This document shows positions 41,856-50,903 of a DNA stretch of 64,000 nucleotides, in pieces. Position numbers and translations under genes: made by a program. The DNA is from Mycobacterium sp. ITM-2016-00318. GTDB taxonomy: Bacteria; Actinomycetota; Actinomycetes; Mycobacteriales; Mycobacteriaceae. The stretch lies in assembly GCF_002968285.2 (NCBI RefSeq), contig NZ_CP134400.1, positions 2,666,001-2,730,000 of the forward strand. The letters run 5' to 3'. The notes beneath the pieces were generated by a model, which made no database searches, was not told where the DNA came from, and saw only the letters and a program-made list of their open reading frames with translations. Position 1 is the first letter of the stretch; every line of letters begins with the position of its first letter.

Positions 41856-43055
41856 TCAGCGAGCGACGATGACTGAGGAGCCGTGGCCGAAGAGGCCCTG
41901 GTTGGCGGTGACGCCGACGGTGGCGCCCTCGACCTGGCGGCCGGTGGCTTGCCCCTTCAGTTGCCAGGTCAACTCGCAGACCTGCGCGATGGCCTGGGCG
42001 GGTATCGCTTCGCCGAAGCAGGCCAAGCCGCCCGAAGGGTTGACCGGAACCTTGCCGCCGATCGTCGTCGCACCGCTACGCAGAAGCTGCTCGGCCTCGC
42101 CCTTCTTGCACAGGCCGAGGTGCTCGTACCAGTCGAGTTCCAACGCGGTCGACAGGTCGTAAACCTCGGCGAGGCTGACGTCCTCGGGGCCGATACCGGC
42201 CTCGGCGTAGGCGGCGTCGAGGATCTGGTCCTTGAACACGCGCTCCGGCGCTGCCACGGCAGCGGTGGAATCGGTTGCGATGTCGGGCAATTCGGGCAGA
42301 TGCTGAGGATACTGCGGCGTGACGGTGCTGACCGCGCGCACCGACGGCACTCCTTCGACCGACCCGAGGTGCTTCTCGGCGAACGACTTGCTGGCCACGA
42401 TCAACGCGGCCGCCCCGTCGGACGTCGCGCAGATATCCAACTGGCGCAAGGGGTCTGCCACAACCGGACTGGCCAGAACATCCTCGACGGAGCTCTCCTT
42501 GCGGTAACGCGCGTTGGGGTTCTCCAGCCCGTGGCGGGCGTTTTTGACCTTGACCCCGGCGAAGTCCTCGGCGGTGGCGCCGAAGAGGTCCATCCGCCGC
42601 CGCGCCAGCAGCGCGAAATACACCGGGTTCATCGCACCGATCAGGTGGAACCGCTGCCAGTCCGGATCGTTGCGGCGTTCCCCACCGACCGGGGCGAACG
42701 CGCCCTTGGGCGTGGTGTCGGCGCCGATGACGAGCGCGACGTCGCAGAAGCCGGCCAGGATTTGCGCGCGGGCGCTCTGCAACGCCTGCGATCCGCTGGC
42801 GCATGCCGCGTAACTGGAGCTGACGGGCACGCCGTTCCAGCCGAGCTTCTGGGCGAACGTCGAGCCGGCGATGAAGCCCGGATAGCCGTTGCGGATGGTG
42901 TCCGCGCCCGCCACGAGCTGGATCTGGCGCCAGTCCAGCCCGGCCTCGGCGAGCGCCGCGCGCGCGGCGACGACGCCGTACTCGGTGAAGTCACGGCCCC
43001 ACTTGCCCCACGGGTGCATGCCCGCGCCGAGGATGTACAGCGGTTCCGGGCTCAT
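41856..43055 (-). CDS. SCP2-type thiolase / lipid-transfer protein, Rv1627c-like
   Basis: 399 residues. Thiolase fold with the nucleophile Cys in SSSYAACASGSQAL, GGLACFGEAIPAQAI and the C-terminal GLFGHGSSVIV catalytic His region. Such thiolases of the nonspecific lipid-transfer class act with a DUF35 partner, often in side-chain degradation of steroids by thiolysis or retro-aldol cleavage. The gene overlaps the DUF35 gene by 4 bp, the same pair as Rv1628c-Rv1627c. A KstR-like palindrome precedes the operon. Confidence 0.88.
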   Translation of the reverse strand: MSPEPLYILGAGMHPWGKWGRDFTEYGVVAARAALAEAGLDWRQIQLVAGADTIRNGYPGFIAGSTFAQKLGWNGVPVSSSYAACASGSQALQSARAQILAGFCDVALVIGADTTPKGAFAPVGGERRNDPDWQRFHLIGAMNPVYFALLARRRMDLFGATAEDFAGVKVKNARHGLENPNARYRKESSVEDVLASPVVADPLRQLDICATSDGAAALIVASKSFAEKHLGSVEGVPSVRAVSTVTPQYPQHLPELPDIATDSTAAVAAPERVFKDQILDAAYAEAGIGPEDVSLAEVYDLSTALELDWYEHLGLCKKGEAEQLLRSGATTIGGKVPVNPSGGLACFGEAIPAQAIAQVCELTWQLKGQATGRQVEGATVGVTANQGLFGHGSSVIVAR

Positions 43056-43486
43056 GCGATCCTCCAGGCGTGCACGATGCGCTCGACACCGTCGTCGTCG
43101 ACGAACAGCGGCATGGTCGTCAGCTCCATTTCCATGCCGACCTTCAGATCGGCGGCCAAGGTGCCCTCGACGACCTTCCCCAACACGATCAGACCCTCAT
43201 CGGCGAGCTGCACCGCGGCGATCGCGAACGGCTCGAAGGGATCCGGCGCCGGATAGGGCGCCGGCGGGGGATACCGGTTCTCGGTGTAGCTCCACAGCGT
43301 CCCGCGACGCGACAGCGGCACCTGGGCCAGGTCGTCGCCGTCGCAGGCGGGGTTGGGGCAGTTGTTCGAACGCGGCGGAAAGACGTAGGTACCGCACTGA
43401 TGGCACTTGCCGCCGATCAGATAGGGCAGCCCGGATCCGTCGGTGGCGAACCACCCGTCTATCGCGGGTTGAGTAGAAGCTGACAC
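43052..43486 (-). CDS. DUF35 OB-fold zinc-ribbon protein, Rv1628c-like
   Basis: 144 residues. A rubredoxin-like zinc ribbon (KCHQCGT and CPNPACDG) and an OB-fold (RRGTLWSYTENRYPPPAPYP, GLIVLGKVVEG). DUF35 proteins bind and activate the neighbouring thiolase or aldolase, forming a heteromeric complex. First gene of the two-gene operon; ATG 43486 lies about 30 bp downstream of the KstR-like palindrome. Confidence 0.86.
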   Translation of the reverse strand: MSASTQPAIDGWFATDGSGLPYLIGGKCHQCGTYVFPPRSNNCPNPACDGDDLAQVPLSRRGTLWSYTENRYPPPAPYPAPDPFEPFAIAAVQLADEGLIVLGKVVEGTLAADLKVGMEMELTTMPLFVDDDGVERIVHAWRIA

Positions 43487-43514
43487 CTGGGTCAGCGTAC
43501 CGATTCACGTCCCG

Positions 43515-43534
43515 AACTGAAACGTGTTCCAGTT
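43515..43534 (-). promoter_or_regulatory. KstR-like operator upstream of the DUF35-thiolase operon
   Basis: A 20 bp palindrome with the core AAACGTGTTC (AACTG-N-AAC-N2-GTT-N-CAGTT) matches the KstR consensus shape TNNNAACNNGTTNNNA. It sits 29 bp upstream of the DUF35 start. KstR represses cholesterol catabolism genes in mycobacteria, so the operon may be sterol-induced. The match is by eye. Confidence 0.6.
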
Positions 43535-43546
43535 TGTCGCCGGGCC

Positions 43547-43645
43547 TCATGCTCCGTCGCCGACCTCCAGGAGGATGCGTAACAGATCCTCCGGGTTGTC
43601 CCGCATCAGGTTGTGCGCGCCGACGAGCCCGTCAGCGCCGCCGCG
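43547..43645 (-). pseudogene. C-terminal stump of an alpha/beta hydrolase-like gene
   Basis: The last ~30 codons of a protein (GLVGAHNLMRDNPEDLLRIL, then an acidic end and a stop at 43547) remain upstream of polA on the other strand. The His and following segment resemble the C-terminus of alpha/beta hydrolases; nothing of the upstream part survives. It lies between the KstR-like site and the polA promoter. Confidence 0.4.
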
Positions 43646-43679
43646 CGTCCTGATCGATCGGGCTCGTCGGCTACTGAAC

Positions 43680-43701
43680 TGTCAGCGCCCGTGCATAGAG
43701 T
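43680..43701 (+). promoter_or_regulatory. PafBC-type DNA-damage promoter of polA
   Basis: TGTCAGCG-N8-TAGAGT, one base off the mycobacterial RecA-independent damage promoter TTGTCRGTG-N8-TAnnnT. The TAGAGT ends seven bases before the polA GTG, so the transcript would begin at the start codon (leaderless). Confidence 0.65.
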
Positions 43702-43707
43702 AGGGCC

Positions 43708-46416
43708 GTGATCGCAAGCGCTACGGCCGAGAAGGCGACTCAGAAGCCGACATTGATGCTGCTGGACGGCAATTCGCTGGCGTTTCGGGCCTTCTACGCA
43801 CTGCCCGCCGAAAACTTCAAGACCCAGGGCGGGCTGACCACCAACGCGGTCTACGGGTTCACGGCGATGCTGATCAACCTGTTGCGCGATGAGCAGCCCA
43901 GTCACATCGCCGCCGCGTTCGACGTGTCCCGGCAGACGTTCCGGCTGGAGAAGTACCCGGAGTACAAAGCGGGCCGGTCGGCGACGCCCGACGAGTTCCG
44001 CGGTCAGATCGACATCACCAAGGAGGTGCTCGGCGCGCTCGGCATCACCGTGCTGGCCGAGCCCGGCTTCGAGGCCGACGACGTGATCGCCACGCTGGCT
44101 ACGCAGGCCGAGGACGAGGGTTACCGGGTCCTCGTCGTGACCGGCGACCGTGACTCGCTGCAGTTGGTCAGCGACGACGTCACGGTGCTGTATCCGCGCA
44201 AGGGTGTCAGCGAGCTGACCAGGTTCACCCCCGATGCCGTCGTCGAGAAGTACGGGCTCACCCCGCAGCAGTACCCCGACTTCGCCGCGCTGCGCGGCGA
44301 CCCGAGCGACAACCTGCCCGGCATTCCCGGCGTCGGGGAGAAGACGGCGACGAAGTGGATCGCCGAATACGGCTCGCTGCAGGCCCTCGTCGACAAGGTC
44401 GACACCGTGAAGGGCAAGGTCGGCGACGCGCTGCGGGCGAACATCTCGAGCGTGGTGCTTAACCGCGAGCTCACCGACCTCGTCAAAGACGTCCCGCTGG
44501 CACAGACCCCGGACACGCTGCGGATGCAGCCGTGGGACCGCGACCAGATCCACAGGTTGTTCGACGACCTTGAGTTCCGGGTGCTGCGGGACCGGTTGTT
44601 CGAGACGCTGGCCTCCGCCGACCCCGAGGTCGATCAGGGCTTCGACGTCCGCGGTGGCGCCCTCGAGGCAGGCGAACTGGCCAACTGGCTGTCCGAGCAC
44701 ACCACGGGCAAGCGGTCCGGGATGGCGGTCATCGGCACGCACCTGGCGTTCGACGCCGACGCGACGGCGCTGGCGATCGTGGCCGGAGACGGCGACGGCC
44801 GCTACCTCGACACCGCAGGCCTGCATCCCGACGACGAGGCCGCGCTGGCGTCGTGGCTCGCGGACACGGATGCGCCCAAGGCACTGCACGAGGCCAAGCT
44901 CGCCATTCACGACCTGGAAGGCCGCGGCTGGAAGTTGCGCGGGATCACCTCCGACACCGCGCTCGCCGCCTATCTGGTGCGTCCCGGGCAACGCAGCTTC
45001 GCCCTCGACGACCTGTCGCTCCGGTATCTGAAGCGTGAGCTTCGCGCAGATAACCCTGAGCAGCAACAGCTTTCGTTACTCGATGACAGCGACGGCATCG
45101 ACGACCAGGCGGTGCAGACGTCGATTCTGCGGGCCAGCGCGGTGATGGATCTCGCCGACGCGCTGGACGAGGAGCTGGCCCGTATCGAGTCCTCCTCATT
45201 GCTCGGCGACATGGAGCTGCCGGTGCAGCGGGTGCTGGCCGAGATGGAGACCGCGGGCATCGCTGTGGACCTCGGCCATCTATCGGAGCTGCAGAGCGAG
45301 TTCGCCGATCAGATCAGGGACGCGGCGGAGGCGGCCTACGGCGTGATCGGTAAGCAGATCAACCTCGGCTCGCCCAAGCAGCTGCAGGTGGTGCTGTTCG
45401 ACGAGCTGGAAATGCCGAAGACCAAGCGCACCAAGACCGGTTACACCACCGACGCGGACGCGCTGCAGTCGTTGTTCGACAAGACCGGCCATCCGTTCCT
45501 CCAGCACCTGCTGGCGCACCGCGACGTCACGAGGCTCAAGGTGACCGTCGACGGGCTGCTGAACTCGGTGGCCTCCGACGGCCGGATCCACACGACCTTC
45601 AATCAGACCATCGCCGCAACGGGCCGGTTGTCGTCCACGGAACCGAATCTGCAGAACATCCCGATCCGCACCGACGCCGGCCGTCGTATCCGCGACGGGT
45701 TCGTCGTAGGTCAGGGCTTCGACGAGCTGATGACCGCCGACTACAGCCAGATCGAGATGCGGATCATGGCGCACCTGTCGCAGGACGAGGGCCTCATCGA
45801 AGCGTTCCGCACCGGGGAGGATCTGCACTCCTTCGTCGCCTCCCGCGCGTTCTCCGTCCCGATCGACGAGGTCACCGCCGAACTGCGGCGCCGCGTCAAG
45901 GCGATGAGCTACGGGCTGGCCTACGGGTTGAGCGCGTACGGCCTTGCCGCGCAACTGAAGATCTCCACCGAAGAGGCCAAGGTGCAGATGGAGCAGTACT
46001 TCGACCGGTTCGGAGGCGTCCGCGACTACCTGCGTGACGTCGTCGAGCAGGCGCGCAAAGACGGCTACACGTCGACCGTGTTCGGCAGACGGCGCTATCT
46101 CCCAGAACTGGACAGCAGCAACCGCAACGTTCGCGAGGCGGCCGAGCGCGCTGCCCTGAACGCCCCGATCCAGGGCAGCGCGGCCGACATCATCAAGGTG
46201 GCGATGATCGACGTCGACAAGGCGCTCAAGGATGAAGGCCTCAAGTCCCGCATGCTGCTACAGGTGCACGACGAGTTGCTGTTCGAGGTGGCGAACGGCG
46301 AACGCGAGCAGGTCGAGAAACTGGTGCGCGACAAGATGGGCAGCGCCTATCCGCTGAATGTGCCGCTGGAGGTGTCGGTGGGATATGGCCGGAGCTGGGA
46401 CGCCGCCGCGCACTAA
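43708..46416 (+). CDS. polA: DNA polymerase I
   Basis: 902 residues. Residues ~1-300: 5'-3' exonuclease (LMLLDGNSLAFRAFYAL, DPSDNLPGIPGVGEKTATKW). Residues ~310-500: a 3'-5' exonuclease-like domain with its acidic residues not evident, as in other mycobacterial PolA enzymes. Residues ~520-902: polymerase with motif A TADYSQIEMRI, motif B RRRVKAMSYGLAYGLSAYG and motif C LLQVHDELLFE. It fills gaps in repair and matures Okazaki fragments. GTG 43708 is supported by the promoter position. The 3' end overlaps prsW by 4 bp. Confidence 0.96.
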   Translation: MIASATAEKATQKPTLMLLDGNSLAFRAFYALPAENFKTQGGLTTNAVYGFTAMLINLLRDEQPSHIAAAFDVSRQTFRLEKYPEYKAGRSATPDEFRGQIDITKEVLGALGITVLAEPGFEADDVIATLATQAEDEGYRVLVVTGDRDSLQLVSDDVTVLYPRKGVSELTRFTPDAVVEKYGLTPQQYPDFAALRGDPSDNLPGIPGVGEKTATKWIAEYGSLQALVDKVDTVKGKVGDALRANISSVVLNRELTDLVKDVPLAQTPDTLRMQPWDRDQIHRLFDDLEFRVLRDRLFETLASADPEVDQGFDVRGGALEAGELANWLSEHTTGKRSGMAVIGTHLAFDADATALAIVAGDGDGRYLDTAGLHPDDEAALASWLADTDAPKALHEAKLAIHDLEGRGWKLRGITSDTALAAYLVRPGQRSFALDDLSLRYLKRELRADNPEQQQLSLLDDSDGIDDQAVQTSILRASAVMDLADALDEELARIESSSLLGDMELPVQRVLAEMETAGIAVDLGHLSELQSEFADQIRDAAEAAYGVIGKQINLGSPKQLQVVLFDELEMPKTKRTKTGYTTDADALQSLFDKTGHPFLQHLLAHRDVTRLKVTVDGLLNSVASDGRIHTTFNQTIAATGRLSSTEPNLQNIPIRTDAGRRIRDGFVVGQGFDELMTADYSQIEMRIMAHLSQDEGLIEAFRTGEDLHSFVASRAFSVPIDEVTAELRRRVKAMSYGLAYGLSAYGLAAQLKISTEEAKVQMEQYFDRFGGVRDYLRDVVEQARKDGYTSTVFGRRRYLPELDSSNRNVREAAERAALNAPIQGSAADIIKVAMIDVDKALKDEGLKSRMLLQVHDELLFEVANGEREQVEKLVRDKMGSAYPLNVPLEVSVGYGRSWDAAAH

Positions 46417-47657
46417 GGACCGGTAGCGCGGGATCCCGCAAGGCCCTGCAGAGCAGGCGCACCGGCGCGGGCCCCGTACACGGCGTAGGTCTCCTCGACA
46501 AGCAGCGCGTTGACGCGCTCATCGCCGAAGCCGCGGTCGATGCGATCACGCACGAATGCCAGCTCGACCACTTGGTGGGCGAAGGTCTTGACGGACTTCG
46601 CTGCCGACTTGCCGCCCATCCGGCGGGCGTGGCCGATCGCCGCCTTGCGGCTCTTGATCGAACCGAGCCAGGTCGCCTCGCTCGGGCTCACCAGGCCTGC
46701 CGCCACCATTCCCGGCAGCTTCTGCGCGGTGATCCGCTGTTCTTTGCGCCTGCTGGCGACGCCGAGCCAGATGATCAAAACGAAGATCGGCACCATCCAC
46801 AGGAAGTACACCCCGAAATAGGCGCCGATGCCGAGCAGCGACGAGCCGTTCCACAGCCCGTGCATGATCACTGCGCCGATATAGCCGAGCAGGATGCAGC
46901 CGAACTTGGCGAGGGCGTTCCGCTTCCGCAGCGCATACCACACGCCGATACCGAAGAACGTGGTGAACAGCGAATGCGCGAACGGCGCCATGATGAGCCG
47001 CATCGCGGCGGTGACAAGCGAGTCGCCGACGGTCTCGCCACCGCCGATGTACAGGATGTCCTCTAGCCACGCGAACCCTGCACCGACCAGGCCGGCATAG
47101 ACAAAGCAGTCGGTCAGCGAGTTCAGCTCGTTGCGGCGCCGTCCGGTCATCATCAGCAGGAGAAACAGGCCCTTGGCTGCCTCTTCGGTCAGCGGCGCCC
47201 CCAGCACGATCGTGACTGGGCTGGCACCTTCGGTCGCGCCCGGATTGATGGCCGCCTCGGCAACGAGTTGCAGTATCGACGCGATGATGACGGCCACCGA
47301 CGCGCCCCACAGGAAGGCCAGCACCAGCAGCCGGGGCGGCTCTGGCTCCCAGCGGTCCAGCCACAGATAAGCGAGCAGGACGATCGTCATCGCGATGCTG
47401 GACATCACGAATCCGATCGAGGTGCCGACGGGATTCAACGCCGTCAACGCGATGATGATCAGACCCGCGATGGTGCCCAGCAGGATCAGCACGCCCAACG
47501 GCGCTCCCACCTTGCGGACCTTCTTCTGTATCGGCGGGTACGGCGGACCGTAGGCGAGCGGATGGGAAGGCGGACCGGCGTAGGACACCAGAGCAGGGTA
47601 GCGGTGAGCAACGCTGGAATCCGGTTTCGGGGCGGTCCATTTGTCGATTGGCGACAT
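46413..47657 (-). CDS. PrsW-family intramembrane glutamic protease
   Basis: 414 residues from ATG 47657 (MSPIDKW). A Pro-rich N-terminal tail is followed by about eight helices. PrsW motifs: PLTEEAAKGLFLLL with the EE pair, YAGLVGAGFAWLEDILY, MAPFAHSLFT and MHGLWN. PrsW enzymes cleave membrane proteins such as anti-sigma factors; the substrate here is unknown. A cytoplasmic tail of ~100 residues at the C-terminus is mycobacterial. The open frame upstream of 47657 is antisense to the acyl-CoA synthetase gene and is not coding. Confidence 0.88.
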   Translation of the reverse strand: MSPIDKWTAPKPDSSVAHRYPALVSYAGPPSHPLAYGPPYPPIQKKVRKVGAPLGVLILLGTIAGLIIIALTALNPVGTSIGFVMSSIAMTIVLLAYLWLDRWEPEPPRLLVLAFLWGASVAVIIASILQLVAEAAINPGATEGASPVTIVLGAPLTEEAAKGLFLLLMMTGRRRNELNSLTDCFVYAGLVGAGFAWLEDILYIGGGETVGDSLVTAAMRLIMAPFAHSLFTTFFGIGVWYALRKRNALAKFGCILLGYIGAVIMHGLWNGSSLLGIGAYFGVYFLWMVPIFVLIIWLGVASRRKEQRITAQKLPGMVAAGLVSPSEATWLGSIKSRKAAIGHARRMGGKSAAKSVKTFAHQVVELAFVRDRIDRGFGDERVNALLVEETYAVYGARAGAPALQGLAGSRATGP

Positions 47658-47687
47658 CAGTTCGAGTCGCGGCGTTAGCTTGCGGAG

Positions 47688-49238
47688 ATGTACACGGGGG
47701 AGCACGTCCGCACGCGGCCCGACCAGGCGGCGTTCATCATGGCCGGCACGGGCGAGGCGGTGACATACGCCGAACTCGATGCCCGGTCGAATCGCTTGGC
47801 GCACTTTTTGCGCGGTGTCGGACTCAACAGGCTCGACCACTACGCGATCTTCATGGAGAACAACGCGCGATACCTCGAATGCTGCGGAGCGGGCGAACGC
47901 TCCGGCCTGTACTACACGTGCATCAACTCGTTCCTGACCGCAGACGAGGTCGCCTACGTCGTCAACAACAGCGAATCGCAGGTGCTGATCTTCTCCGAGG
48001 AGAAGCGCGCAATCGCCACGGAGGTGCTCGGGCAATGCCCGTCGGTGAAGGTCGCTGTGGTCGCCGACGGTCCCGGCGACGGACGCGCTGTCGTCAACCT
48101 CGACGAGGCCGTAAAGGATTACCCCGCAACTCCCGTCGCCGATGAGGGCCTGGGTACGTCGATGCTGTACTCGTCGGGAACGACGGGCAGGCCCAAGGGC
48201 ATTCTCCGGCCGCTCCCGTTGCAGCCACCTTCGCAGAACTTGCCGGTGCTCGACTTCATCACGAAGATCTGGCGCTACCGCGACGGCATGTCCTACCTGT
48301 CGCCTGCGCCGCTCTACCACTCTGCGCCGCAGGGCGGCGTCGGCCTCACCATCCGGATGGGTGGCACGGCCGTGATCATGGAGCACTTCGACCCCGAGCT
48401 GTACCTGATGCTGGTCGAGAGGTACCGCCCGACGCATACCCAGCTGGTGCCCACAATGTTCTCCCGCATGCTCAAACTGCCCGCGGAAGTACGGGCCAGA
48501 TACGACGTGTCCTCGCTCGAGGTCGCCATTCATGCCGCCGCGCCGTGTCCACCGCAGGTCAAGGAGCAGATGATCGATTGGTGGGGACCGGTCCTGCTGG
48601 AGTACTACAGCGCCACGGAACTGCTCGGATTCGCCGTATGCGACAGCGCGGAGTGGCTGACCCACCGCGGCACCGTCGGCAAGGTGATCTCCGGGCAGAT
48701 ATGCGTGCTCGACGACGACATGAGGCCTGCGGCCAAGGGGCAACCGGGCACGCTGTGGTTCAAGACCATGAGCGACTTCTCGTACTTCAACGATCCGCAG
48801 AAGACCGCTGAGTCGCGCTCCGCCGACGGCACGATGACCACCGTCGGCGACGTCGGCTATGTCGATGACGACGGCTATCTTTATCTCACCGACCGCGCGA
48901 CGTTCATGATCATCTCCGGCGGTGTGAACATCTACCCGCAGGAATGCGAGAACCTGCTGATCACGCACCCCAAAGTGGCCGACGCGGCGGTGTTCGGGGT
49001 GCCGAACGACGATCTCGGAGAAGAGGTGAAGGCGGTCGTGCAGCCGATGCCCGGAATCGATGCCGGTCAGGACTTCGCGGACGAACTGCTGACGTTCTGC
49101 AGCGAACACCTCTCCAGACAGAAGGTGCCGCGCTCGATCGACTTCGAAGCGGAGCTACCGCGACTGCCGACGGGGAAGTTGTACAAGCGCCTGCTTCGAG
49201 ACCGGTACTGGAATGATCATGCGACCCGGATCGTGTGA
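47688..49238 (+). CDS. Acyl-CoA synthetase (FadD4-like)
   Basis: 516 residues, ANL superfamily. Core motifs: YSSGTTGRPKGIL (A3), EYYSATELLGF (A5), VGDVGYVDDDGYLYLTDR (A7), and PTGKLYKRLLRD with the C-terminal catalytic Lys. It activates a fatty or other carboxylic acid to the CoA thioester using ATP. A bent N-terminus resembles the FadD4 group rather than long-chain FadD. It is divergent from prsW, with a 30 bp gap, and 201 bp upstream of rpsA. Confidence 0.88.
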   Translation: MYTGEHVRTRPDQAAFIMAGTGEAVTYAELDARSNRLAHFLRGVGLNRLDHYAIFMENNARYLECCGAGERSGLYYTCINSFLTADEVAYVVNNSESQVLIFSEEKRAIATEVLGQCPSVKVAVVADGPGDGRAVVNLDEAVKDYPATPVADEGLGTSMLYSSGTTGRPKGILRPLPLQPPSQNLPVLDFITKIWRYRDGMSYLSPAPLYHSAPQGGVGLTIRMGGTAVIMEHFDPELYLMLVERYRPTHTQLVPTMFSRMLKLPAEVRARYDVSSLEVAIHAAAPCPPQVKEQMIDWWGPVLLEYYSATELLGFAVCDSAEWLTHRGTVGKVISGQICVLDDDMRPAAKGQPGTLWFKTMSDFSYFNDPQKTAESRSADGTMTTVGDVGYVDDDGYLYLTDRATFMIISGGVNIYPQECENLLITHPKVADAAVFGVPNDDLGEEVKAVVQPMPGIDAGQDFADELLTFCSEHLSRQKVPRSIDFEAELPRLPTGKLYKRLLRDRYWNDHATRIV

Positions 49239-49295
49239 TTGTGCCTGGTCATGATCGACCTGCTCACGGGACCGGGTTTGTCCAGCCTGTACACA

Positions 49296-49311
49296 GTCGA
49301 GTAACCTCGAC
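49296..49311. promoter_or_regulatory. Inverted repeat in the rpsA upstream region
   Basis: GTCGAG-TAAC-CTCGAC lies in the 201 bp gap between the synthetase gene and rpsA, 129 bp before the rpsA start. It may be a promoter-associated operator or a 5' leader hairpin of the S1 mRNA. Confidence 0.3.
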
Positions 49312-49439
49312 CGGTACCCGTCTGTGGTTTTGCGATCTCTGCTGCGGGTGCGGAGCACACCTCGGTGCCTGCGCGCCGAGGCCAATAATTCGAACGTCCC
49401 AAGTCCCTACGACCAAACCTGTCCGGAGCAACCCACCAC

Positions 49440-50888
49440 ATGCCAAGCCCCTCCGTCACCTCGCCGCAAGTAGCCGTCAACGACATCGGCTCGAGCGAGG
49501 ACTTTCTCGCCGCCATCGACAAGACCATCAAATACTTCAACGATGGCGACATCGTCGAGGGAACCATCGTCAAGGTTGACCGTGACGAAGTTCTGCTCGA
49601 CATCGGTTACAAGACCGAAGGCGTAATCCCTTCCCGAGAGCTCTCCATCAAGCACGACGTCGACCCCAACGAGGTTGTGTCCGTCGGCGATGAGGTCGAA
49701 GCCCTCGTTCTCACCAAGGAGGACAAGGAAGGCCGCCTGATCCTGTCCAAGAAGCGTGCACAGTACGAGCGCGCCTGGGGCACCATCGAAGAGCTCAAGG
49801 AGAAGGACGAGGCCGTCAAGGGCACCGTCATCGAGGTCGTCAAGGGCGGCCTCATCCTCGACATCGGCCTGCGTGGCTTCCTGCCCGCCTCGCTGGTGGA
49901 GATGCGTCGTGTCCGGGATCTGCAGCCGTACATCGGCAAGGAGATCGAGGCCAAGATCATCGAGCTGGACAAGAACCGCAACAACGTGGTGCTGAGCCGC
50001 CGCGCCTGGCTGGAGCAGACCCAGTCTGAGGTGCGCAGCGAGTTCCTCAACCAGCTGCAGAAGGGCGCCATCCGCAAGGGTGTGGTGTCCTCCATCGTCA
50101 ACTTCGGCGCGTTCGTCGATCTCGGCGGCGTCGACGGCCTGGTGCACGTTTCGGAGCTGTCCTGGAAGCACATCGACCATCCGTCGGAGGTCGTACAGGT
50201 CGGCGACGAGGTCACCGTCGAGGTACTCGACGTCGACATGGACCGTGAGCGGGTTTCGTTGTCGCTCAAGGCGACTCAGGAAGACCCTTGGCGTCACTTC
50301 GCCCGTACGCATGCTATCGGCCAGATCGTTCCCGGCAAGGTCACCAAGCTGGTGCCCTTCGGTGCGTTCGTTCGCGTCGAGGAGGGCATTGAGGGCCTGG
50401 TGCACATCTCCGAGCTCGCTGAGCGTCACGTCGAGGTGCCCGACCAGGTGGTCGCCGTCGGCGACGACGCCATGGTCAAGGTCATCGACATCGACCTCGA
50501 GCGTCGCCGCATCTCGCTGAGCCTCAAGCAGGCCAACGAGGACTACACCGAGGAGTTCGACCCGTCGAAGTACGGCATGGCCGACAGCTACGACGAGCAG
50601 GGCAACTACATCTTCCCCGAGGGCTTCGATTCCGAGACCAACGAATGGCTCGAGGGCTTCGAGAAGCAGCGCGACGAGTGGGAGGCCCGCTACGCCGAGG
50701 CCGAGCGCAGGCACAAGATGCACACCACTCAGATGGAGAAGTTCGCAGCGGCAGAAGCAGAAGCAGCCGCGGCCCCCTCCGGAGCCAATGGTGGTGCACC
50801 GCGTGCCGAGGAGCAGTCGGCGGGTGGATCGCTGGCAAGCGACGCTCAGCTGGCGGCGCTTCGGGAGAAGCTGGCCGGCAGCGCCTAG
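49440..50888 (+). CDS. rpsA: 30S ribosomal protein S1
   Basis: 482 residues. Four S1 OB-fold repeats: GDIVEGTIVKVDRDEVLLD, KGTVIEVVKGGLILDIG, GVVSSIVNFGAFVDLGG (split) and GKVTKLVPFGAFVRVEEG, followed by a mycobacterial C-terminal tail with YAEAERRHKMHTTQMEKF and an Ala-rich end. It binds mRNA on the 30S subunit; RpsA was also proposed to bind pyrazinoic acid in M. tuberculosis, a disputed role. ATG 49440 follows a weak ribosome site (GGAGCAACC). Confidence 0.96.
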   Translation: MPSPSVTSPQVAVNDIGSSEDFLAAIDKTIKYFNDGDIVEGTIVKVDRDEVLLDIGYKTEGVIPSRELSIKHDVDPNEVVSVGDEVEALVLTKEDKEGRLILSKKRAQYERAWGTIEELKEKDEAVKGTVIEVVKGGLILDIGLRGFLPASLVEMRRVRDLQPYIGKEIEAKIIELDKNRNNVVLSRRAWLEQTQSEVRSEFLNQLQKGAIRKGVVSSIVNFGAFVDLGGVDGLVHVSELSWKHIDHPSEVVQVGDEVTVEVLDVDMDRERVSLSLKATQEDPWRHFARTHAIGQIVPGKVTKLVPFGAFVRVEEGIEGLVHISELAERHVEVPDQVVAVGDDAMVKVIDIDLERRRISLSLKQANEDYTEEFDPSKYGMADSYDEQGNYIFPEGFDSETNEWLEGFEKQRDEWEARYAEAERRHKMHTTQMEKFAAAEAEAAAAPSGANGGAPRAEEQSAGGSLASDAQLAALREKLAGSA

Positions 50889-50903
50889 TCGGCGTCTGAC
50901 CGG

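Noticed and set aside
46413..49109. 898-codon open frame on the minus strand covering prsW and the acyl-CoA synthetase
   Set aside because: Only the 3' part (to 47657) has PrsW motifs; the rest is antisense to the synthetase and has no family pattern, as commonly seen in GC-rich DNA.
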